From NCBI GenBank assembly GCA_037893245.1, contig JBAIAA010000774.1, positions 1 through 64,000 of the forward strand: a stretch of DNA of 64,000 nucleotides. The letters run 5' to 3'. Both the position numbers and the translations under genes were made by a program. Every line of letters begins with the position of its first letter. The stretch's first letter is position 1. This stretch comes from Crossaster papposus. Its lineage: Eukaryota; Echinodermata; Asteroidea; Velatida; Solasteridae. Under the pieces are notes generated by a model. That model saw only the letters and a list, made by a program, of their open reading frames with translations, did not search any database and was not told the DNA's origin. Below are positions 58,586 through 64,000 of this stretch, piece by piece.

Positions 58586-59218
58586 ATGGCTGCTCTCCCG
58601 AAGGTTTCAACCGACCCAACCCAGAATTACAGCCCGGCACCGAATCCACCTCGTCCGTCGGCGGATGAAGGAGTTGAGACCGAAAACACCCGTAATATTT
58701 CTCACAACATGTTCATTGCCGGTTGGCGTGAAGCCACGAATGGGGACGGCAGGGTGTACTATTTCAATATGTACACGCGACACAGCGTGTGGAACCTCCA
58801 AGATGTCCAGCAGCGTGAGCAGAAGATGGTGCCCGACAAACCCAAGTCCGACGTGTTGGTAGCCGCCATGAACGAGCTGGGTACTGCTAAAGACGACGCA
58901 TTGGTACCACCAGCCGTGCCGATGAAGGACCTGAAGGGGAAAATGCCCAGCAGAAAACGCCGATTCGAGCCCGATCCTGACCAGGAGGAGAACGAGAAAA
59001 AGGCCGTCAAGTTTCCCATCGGAGGTGAGCGTTACGTTACCGTGAAGCGTTTCAAGGGCCGTCCTTACGTCAATATCAGAGAATACTACTGGAACGAATT
59101 TCACCGCAAGATGCTGGCGGGGAATAAGGGTCTGAACCTCCCTGCAGAACAGTGGCTGGAGTTGATGAGTCACGCCACCGACATCAATGACGCGCTGAAT
59201 AAAATAACTGACTCTTAA
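58586..59218 (+). CDS. WW domain - PC4 (Sub1-like) protein, 210 aa
   Basis: The first in-frame ATG is at 58586, 78 bp after a TATA box. Residues about 42-72 form a WW domain with the two tryptophans at 47 and 69 and the YYFN strand; these domains bind proline-rich peptides. PSRKRRFEPD (121-130) is a likely nuclear localisation signal. Residues about 149-205 match the PC4/Sub1 fold (RYVTVKRFKGRPYVNIREYY and a C-terminal helix), which binds single-stranded DNA and acts as a transcription coactivator. An acidic-basic linker lies between. A role in transcription or replication of the element is inferred. It lies at the far end of the Polinton from the integrase, on the opposite strand to the structural genes. 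A good splice donor inside the frame (GAG|GTGAGC, 59025) suggests a second product. Confidence 0.8.
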   Translation: MAALPKVSTDPTQNYSPAPNPPRPSADEGVETENTRNISHNMFIAGWREATNGDGRVYYFNMYTRHSVWNLQDVQQREQKMVPDKPKSDVLVAAMNELGTAKDDALVPPAVPMKDLKGKMPSRKRRFEPDPDQEENEKKAVKFPIGGERYVTVKRFKGRPYVNIREYYWNEFHRKMLAGNKGLNLPAEQWLELMSHATDINDALNKITDS

Positions 59219-59244
59219 CTGTTATCTTTCTGTTTATGATCCAG

Positions 59245-59699
59245 AAGGTGACGTAGTGCTTTGTAGAGCACGGGTCAAACTACTCATCAAGAGGATTTTA
59301 GGTAAAATAATCAAGGAGCGCATAGTGCAGAGGGTGCACCGCATACAACGACAACTTCCCTGCAAAGGCTGTCTGGAGCACTGGGCCAGCCAAGACGACC
59401 ACGCCTGTCTGTTTTTCGGCGACACGCCAGAGTATCACGTGGAGGACTTTGTTACCAAACATTATGAACATGTGGCGTCATCCTTAGACGCGAATGAGAT
59501 CATCGATATATTCTACGCCGTGGGTCACCTTTTGGTAGTCTCGGGCTTTACTTACGCGGACCTTACCAAAGAAACTCTGAACGGTATAACTCAAGAAATC
59601 CTGCTGGGATGGGAAAACGAAACCAAAGACATCGCGCAAACTTTCAATTCGTATTCATTCCCCAACGTCACAATACTCCTTGATTTTGTAATGGCGTGA
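59245..59699 (+). CDS. Cysteine-containing accessory protein, probably reached by splicing
   Basis: The frame is open from 59208 to the TGA at 59697-59699 but has no ATG before its last codons. An acceptor, TTTATGATCCAG|AAGG, with a branch-like TTAAC and a pyrimidine-rich stretch upstream, ends at 59244. The donor at 59025 in the preceding gene would join in frame (phase 1 to phase 1), removing PC4 and adding this part to the WW half. The part encodes about 150 residues with a basic helix (RVKLLIKRILGKIIKERI), a cysteine cluster (LPCKGCLEHW, then C) and mostly helical sequence after it. I do not recognise the family. Alternatives are reinitiation or +1 frameshifting at the short overlap 59208-59218. 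Confidence 0.55.
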
Positions 59700-59940
59700 G
59701 TAAAAGGATCGGTGTAACTAATACGCCTGTCCTCGTCCGTGAATTGTATTACCTGCGTTCAAATAATAATCTGAATTGTAAGACACGTAGTTGTTGTCGT
59801 TAAAGTGGTGTTGATTTTGTAATTTGAGTAAAAGGATCGGTGTAACAAATACGCCTTTCCTCGTTTATTAATTGTATTACCTGCGTTCAAATAATAATAA
59901 TACGAAAGGTAAAACATATAGTTGTTGTCATTAAAGTAGT
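59686..59940 (+). repeat. Two tandem copies of a ~127-bp unit after the accessory gene
   Basis: GATTTTGTAAT followed by GAGTAAAAGGATCGGTGTAA and ACCTGCGTTCAAATAATAAT occurs at 59686-59812 and again at 59813-59940. The first copy includes the end of the accessory reading frame. Probably a 3' region duplication with no coding role. Confidence 0.75.
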
Positions 59941-60501
59941 TTTCAAACAAGAATTGAACCTACTGTGTCTATCGTCCGTTTCTGTTATAGGTGTGCCATT
60001 ATTAATAATAATGTTTTAAAGGGGGCGTAAATATATATATATATTTATTTATTTATTAGTTATAAAGAAAATTGAAAAGTACTTATAATCGAAAGAACGG
60101 GGCCGGATTTATCATCTGAAGATTGTGAAAAAGGGGTTAGACGGAGACAATGAACAACGCGTAATAAAAAACCACGAAAGATGCATTTATAGCCGGGGTT
60201 ACAAACTTTATTAAGTATACAACGATCTGTTGACATTATACCCTACTTATCACTACAGTACTTAAAATTAGAGGAAAAACACCCCGCCGCCCCCCCCCCC
60301 CCCCTCTCCCGACAAAACAACGGTAGTCTAAAAATATACACGAGCTGAGTATACCACACTCCTTCCATATTATACCAAGGACTCTGGACTCTGTCGAGAG
60401 CCGAGTATACAACGCTCTGTTGACATATCCGCCACTAATCAATACAGTACTTAAAATTATAGATAACCACATACAGAAGCTGAGTATACGCTCTTTGCCT
60501 A
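59941..60501. repeat. Convergent intergenic region with duplicated segments
   Basis: This lies between the plus-strand accessory gene and the minus-strand protease. Segments with GAGTATACNAC...CTGTTGACAT and ATTATACCAA(A/G)GACT...CTCTGTCGAG recur (about 60205-60400 and 60402-60531), the last copy entering the protease 3' end. It also contains a C15-like run at about 60288-60303 and (AT)n at 60035. No gene. Confidence 0.6.
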
Positions 60502-61017
60502 TTATACCAAAGACTTTGAACTCTGTCGAGTAACGAAAGACACGTCGTACACTTTTGCGTTAACGCCGGGAAAGTTTGTTTTGATAAACTCGTTGACCGC
60601 AATATCATTTCCCCTTTTATCGGTTGAAAAAAAACCGACGAGAGTGTCCATGTCGATATCTCGGCAACGGTGTAATAAGAAAAACAGGGAATATTGACCG
60701 CATACAGCCGACAGAGGGCCCTGTAAATTAATGCGATTATGTACAGTCCGACGGGCGTTTTTGTTTAGGAAAGTTTCGATAGACGACAGGCTCGGGGGTT
60801 GTCCGTAAGAATCGAAATATTCTCCCACGCCGTCCCCGGTGATGTAAATGGCCACCCAGTGCTGTCCCGGCTTGGTTGAGGGATCCGTGTTGACGACGAT
60901 GGCGCTGGGATGCGGGAGATGATGTCTCGGTAATTGGTCGCTAGCAAACACTCCCCTGAAGACTTGACGGGTAAAGCGGTCACGCTTTAAGATCGACGTT
61001 ATTTCCTCCGTGTCCAT
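60502..61017 (-). CDS. PRO: Adenain-like cysteine protease, Polinton maturation protease (171 aa)
   Basis: Catalytic residues align with adenovirus protease: His53 (GQHWVAIYI), Asp69 (EYFDSYG), Gln99 as oxyanion residue and Cys106 (VCGQYS). The Gln-Cys spacing of 7 equals that of adenain (Gln115, Cys122). Length is close to that of other Polinton proteases. Such enzymes cleave capsid and core precursors in the particle. The frame is complete with an ATG and lies just downstream of the capsid gene on the same strand (11 bp from its stop). A candidate (I/L/M)XGG|X site is present in the neighbouring pVI/PX-like protein. Confidence 0.9.
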   Translation of the reverse strand: MDTEEITSILKRDRFTRQVFRGVFASDQLPRHHLPHPSAIVVNTDPSTKPGQHWVAIYITGDGVGEYFDSYGQPPSLSSIETFLNKNARRTVHNRINLQGPLSAVCGQYSLFFLLHRCRDIDMDTLVGFFSTDKRGNDIAVNEFIKTNFPGVNAKVYDVSFVTRQSSKSLV

Positions 61018-61028
61018 GGTCGTATCGT

Positions 61029-62356
61029 CTAGCTGTTGTAGTCGAAGATGATGTTACGAGCTTGATCAATTTCTAAGATGTTGTTGAACTCGGCATAGAT
61101 GATGATGTTGATGGTCTCGGCGAGGGGCTCGGCAAAGTGCATGTCCAGACGAAGGTTTCCGCCGCACGCCAAGTCGGGGGTCAGGTCGAAAGCGTACAGT
61201 GTATACCCGTCGGGGTATTGGTCAAGACTGATGTCGTTACCTTCTTCGTTCATGTACATTTTATCCATACCGGAGAACAGCGTGTGGTAGGCTCTGACGC
61301 AGTTCTTCAGAGGGGTTTCAGAGGGGTGTGGGGAATCTGATCGCCGTTGACGTGCACCGTCACGTAGTTGACGTTGAAATGCTGGAAGTTGAACGGGTTT
61401 TTAGCATACGACCCATTGAAGGCGACGTTGGATACGCAACCCACCACGATTCTGTTGGGTAACTGTCCCAAGAACACGTGATCTTGAGTGAGTGTAAGGT
61501 TTCCCCTCGGTACGGACATCATTTTACAGACGACGCGTCGGAGGGGATACTTGGCGGTCCCTTTCTCCAGAGCTTTGATGTGGCCGAGCATCACCGCGGA
61601 GCTGACCGTGACCCTTCTTACAAACAGAGACGCGTCCATAATCTTTATCTTGTAGGCGGGGTTTTCCCCGGAAGCCATGAGAGAAAATGCGTCGCTGCTG
61701 GGAATCAGTTTTATTTTCAGATCAACTCCGTTAATCAAATGTTTGTCTTGGAAGAACAAATCTCCGTAAATAGGCCCGATCAGGTCTACGGTTCGACTGT
61801 TCCAGATGCGTCTGCGTCTCTTTTTCAAGCCCGCGTTTGTTTCTGCGTCACCCGCAGTACAGTTGACGTTATCCATCTTGCCAGCGGTGTGTTTACTCCA
61901 ACCCGAAGCCGTCAGCTGCGATGTCTTGGCACCTCTGTCGTAACTGAGCAACGTTTCGATCATGGCTCTGTACGGGTACGTTGGAGTGGAGGCAGAAATA
62001 AGTCGCTCATTCAGGGTCACGTCCACTTGGGTGAAGAGGGTTTGTAAAAACAGGTTGCACGGACCGACCACGTCCGCGTCGACCAGATTGGTGCCGTCCC
62101 CTTTGGTTACCTTCACCTTGACGTAGAGTTGAGTCTGGGAAGGGTCGAATTGGCGGTTCCTCCGCTGTTGGAAGTGGTTAATAAATAAATAATAACCGGG
62201 AACAACAAACTGGATGGGACCGCCGTCGGCGATATTAGAGATGGGGTGGTACTCCACATACTGTCCCTTTTCTATGCTAGTCTGGGTGGGTGGTAGAGTA
62301 AATAGATCGAGTTCACTCTTTGTGCACTCTTCTGAGTGGTCGTGTAGCAGTGCCAT
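61029..62356 (-). pseudogene. MCP: Polinton major capsid protein gene, disrupted by an 11-bp tandem duplication
   Basis: The first part (62356-61307, 349 codons) carries the typical start of Polinton double-jelly-roll capsid proteins (LDLFTLPPTQTSIEKG) and later NYVTVHVNGDQIP. The C-terminal part (61268-61029) carries NDISLDQYPDGYTLYAFDLT and ends AEFNNILEIDQARNIIFDYN, as in the family. Between them TTCAGAGGGGT is present twice (61306-61316 and 61317-61327, plus strand). The extra 11 bp shifts the frame and creates a stop. Without it the gene would be about 438 codons. The protein would form the hexon-like capsomer. No other lesion was noticed, so the break may be recent or an assembly error. 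Confidence 0.9.
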
Positions 62357-62380
62357 GATGGAGCGGTAGTCTCGGAGCGG

Positions 62381-62794
62381 CTAATCGAAGATGTCGAGTG
62401 ATCGTCTCGGTCGCTTCCCAGATGTGGAAGTGGCTCTTTTCCGACTGTTTTTTCGTTTTATACCCTGCCTAGCCGGTCGGGTCGGTCGGGAACCCGCCTT
62501 CTGAATTGCTCGTCTAGCCATAAAACGTCCGGTCTGTTTGAATCTCGATTTTATGTTCTTCGCTTCGAGAGCGTCTTGTGCGACTCCCAAGCCGGTGCGG
62601 AGGGCTTGACGGCCCAGTGTCTTGGCCCCATGCTTGATCAGGGGCATGGCCGTTCGGAAGAGTCCACCCAATATATTTCCGAGACCGAAGCCTTTCTGAG
62701 TGGGAGCGCCGTGAAAGACGGGGTAGCCACGCCCGACTTGTCGGGTATAATGATCCACATAGTGTCCGGGGTGGGATAAGAAACGGCCTCTCAT
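62381..62794 (-). CDS. Small basic virion protein, pVI/PX-like (137 aa)
   Basis: Complete ATG-to-TAG frame between the two capsid genes. The N-terminal third is glycine-rich with an amphipathic segment (GLGNILGGLFRTAM) and the C-terminal third is strongly basic (KRKNSRKRATS, GKRPRRS). This is the pattern of Polinton PX proteins, compared with adenovirus pVI or core proteins. ILGG|L (residues 41-45) fits the adenain consensus (M/I/L)XGG|X, so the neighbouring protease probably removes the first 44 residues. Role inferred: internal capsid/DNA-binding or membrane-disrupting factor. Confidence 0.7.
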   Translation of the reverse strand: MRGRFLSHPGHYVDHYTRQVGRGYPVFHGAPTQKGFGLGNILGGLFRTAMPLIKHGAKTLGRQALRTGLGVAQDALEAKNIKSRFKQTGRFMARRAIQKAGSRPTRPARQGIKRKNSRKRATSTSGKRPRRSLDIFD

Positions 62795-62811
62795 GATGTC
62801 GGTCGGTTCGA

Positions 62812-63555
62812 TTAGTTGAAGTACGTGGAGCGACTCTTTCTAAAGTGTAGTTTCGCTATGCCCTTCCCGCCGATGAATGGGATATAGTGGCCCACGTCGT
62901 CCCTTATATCTATGTTGATGGTGTTGATGAATTTCTGTTTGAGGGGAACGTAATGCGGACTGTCGTACGTCATCGTTACGATATCACCGTACTCGCCTTG
63001 CACGCTCACATTTCGTAAAAGAGGTGCTCTCGTGTCCCCGACGATGTTGTATTCGATGATGTTGGTGTACACGAACAGGCTGTGGATTTGCTTCAGATCC
63101 ACGGAGCTGTCTGACTTCGCTATACCGGTGATAGTCACACCCTTGTTAAAACCCAGCAGGTGAGCCAGACGTTTGACAAAAGTAATGCTGATACCGTCCT
63201 CCGTTCTGATAACTACTTTTTGAAGATATTTGTTGTACTTGATGCGTATTTTGTCGCCGTGTTCGATAGAGGGCGTAATCTTTGCGATTAATTCGTCGGG
63301 TGTCTGGTAAAACCCTTCGGGAATGTGGTGAAGATGTACGCCTCCGTCAATCTCTTCGGCGTTGCAGTAGATGTGATTGTGACCTTCTGCGATGTTGAGC
63401 CACCGGCGGGGATAACTTATATCGGCGAGACACACCTCCCATTTTCCCTCGAACGACAGAGCAGTGGGTAGATTTACGCTGTAGTGACTCAACGCGTTGT
63501 CCGGGTAGGTATCCATGCTGCTGTTGCTGGGGAGCGTCACGTAAAAGGAATCCAT
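62812..63555 (-). CDS. Polinton minor (penton-like) capsid protein, 247 aa
   Basis: Begins MDSFYVTLPSNSSMDTYPDN and continues with NLPTALSFEGKWEVCLADI, the conserved start of Polinton penton-base-like single-jelly-roll proteins. It ends HYIPFIGGKGIAKLHFRKS, also family-typical. Complete frame, ATG at 63555, stop 17 bp before the pVI/PX-like start. It would occupy capsid vertices. A TATA box lies 53-59 bp upstream of the ATG. Confidence 0.85.
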   Translation of the reverse strand: MDSFYVTLPSNSSMDTYPDNALSHYSVNLPTALSFEGKWEVCLADISYPRRWLNIAEGHNHIYCNAEEIDGGVHLHHIPEGFYQTPDELIAKITPSIEHGDKIRIKYNKYLQKVVIRTEDGISITFVKRLAHLLGFNKGVTITGIAKSDSSVDLKQIHSLFVYTNIIEYNIVGDTRAPLLRNVSVQGEYGDIVTMTYDSPHYVPLKQKFINTINIDIRDDVGHYIPFIGGKGIAKLHFRKSRSTYFN

Positions 63556-63607
63556 CTCGAGGCCCTCTCGCGCGTCAAATGGCGCCCGGCGATCCGTAGG
63601 TCGCGTA

Positions 63608-63614
63608 TTATATA
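63608..63614 (-). promoter_or_regulatory. TATA box overlapping the integrase stop codon
   Basis: On the minus strand TATATAA occupies 63614-63608; its last three bases are the TAA stop of the integrase. It sits 53-59 bp upstream of the penton-like ATG, so promoter and stop codon share bases. Confidence 0.6.
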
Positions 63615-64000
63615 CGGACTAGCCCCCTCACCCAGCTATTGAACTTGTCGGGATAACCGAGCCACTTCACAAAATATTCCGTCACACCGCGACGCTTTTT
63701 AGTGCGTAACACTTTCTCTACTTCGTACATGTCATCCCTTTTGTCGACTCTTTGTAGTAGTTCTTCGCCGTCGTAATCCGTCAACTTGTACACCGGGGGG
63801 TCCCGGGGAATTCTTTTGCCGACTGTAAAAAGTTCGGTGGTCCAGTTGGGGAGATAACCCTTACTGAACGTTCTCGCCGCAATACTTATGCGGACCGTAT
63901 CCCCCACGTTAAACTTGAAGGCGGTGACGACGGACCGTTCGTCGTTAGGGGCGCCATACAGCGTGCGCCAAACGACCTCGGAGTTTGCGGGGGTAACGGA
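63608..64000 (-). CDS. INT: Polinton integrase, C-terminal part with chromodomain (partial)
   Basis: The frame is open from the right edge of the window to TAA at 63608 (130 codons). It shows an SH3-like DNA-binding segment (FNVGDTVRISIAARTFSKGY) followed by a chromodomain: YEVEKVL, then TEYFVKWLGYPDKFNSW with the aromatic residues of a methyl-lysine cage. Retroviral-type integrases of Polintons end this way. The catalytic DDE core lies beyond the edge. The chromodomain may direct insertion toward marked chromatin. The protein ends soon after the chromodomain. Confidence 0.85.
   Translation of the reverse strand, partial: SVTPANSEVVWRTLYGAPNDERSVVTAFKFNVGDTVRISIAARTFSKGYLPNWTTELFTVGKRIPRDPPVYKLTDYDGEELLQRVDKRDDMYEVEKVLRTKKRRGVTEYFVKWLGYPDKFNSWVRGLVRI

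Larger units (their letters stand above)
58445..64000. mobile_element. Polinton/Maverick, left part (runs off the right edge)
   Basis: Integrase, penton-like minor capsid protein, pVI/PX-like protein, major capsid protein and adenain-like protease follow one another on the minus strand with small gaps. Two plus-strand frames lie at the left end. This set defines Polintons, virus-like DNA transposons with protein-primed polymerase genes elsewhere in the element. Base composition is visibly more GC-rich than in the neighbouring host-like sequence. Terminal inverted repeats cannot be verified because the other end is outside the window; the left boundary is uncertain and may lie within 57430-58500. 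Confidence 0.9.

Overview
The window is eukaryotic and mostly repeats. It has multi-exon genes with GT-AG introns, a tRNA-headed SINE, MITEs, non-LTR and LTR retrotransposons and a Polinton. Frequent TACATGTACATG and AGGCCTA words, and the mix of families, suggest a marine invertebrate, perhaps an echinoderm or other deuterostome; this is inference from habit, not proof. No tRNA, rRNA or CRISPR array was found, and nothing looks like a single-copy housekeeping gene.

Layout. 1-9.2 kb: a Harbinger-type MITE (TTA target duplication), a 1.9-kb minisatellite mixing 10- and 12-bp units, and a CR1-like LINE fragment. 9.2-56.2 kb: a large degenerate inverted repeat. A 3.2-3.5 kb block A (9239-12718) recurs inverted at 53040-56237. 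An ~85-bp block B (18481-18567) recurs inverted at 44447-44530. A ~470-bp block C (20717-21104 plus 21728-21803) recurs inverted at 42620-43105. The order is A-B-C ... C'-B'-A'. The two C copies lie directly upstream of two genes that face inward: a DUF6589-type gene on + (ATG 21838) and a RecQ-like helicase on - (ATG 42577). Between them lie a Myb/SANT-like gene (+) and Harbinger (HARBI1-type) transposase exons (-). In the right arm lies a Tudor / zinc-finger / tyrosine-recombinase-like gene (-). I read this as the decayed remains of one very large mobile element of about 47 kb, later hit by other elements.

Later insertions. A 5.3-kb Ty3/Gypsy-like LTR element sits in an intron of the Myb/SANT gene. 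Its LTRs differ at 1 of 151 positions and its 1632-codon gag-pol frame is intact. A 13-nt complementarity between its LTR and its primer-binding position suggests Tf1-like self-priming. An RTE/BovB-like LINE (one nonsense codon, one frameshift) sits in an intron that splits the Tudor-like domain. Several MITEs and a 1.16-kb tandem duplication of a transposase exon also occurred.

58.4-64 kb: the left part of a Polinton/Maverick (endogenous virus-like element), more GC-rich than its surroundings. On - from the right edge: integrase C-terminus with chromodomain, penton-like minor capsid protein, small basic pVI/PX-like protein, major capsid protein (broken by an 11-bp tandem duplication) and adenain-like protease. 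On +: a WW-PC4 gene and a second reading frame that a canonical donor/acceptor pair would join in frame to the WW part. DNA polymerase B and the packaging ATPase are not in the window.
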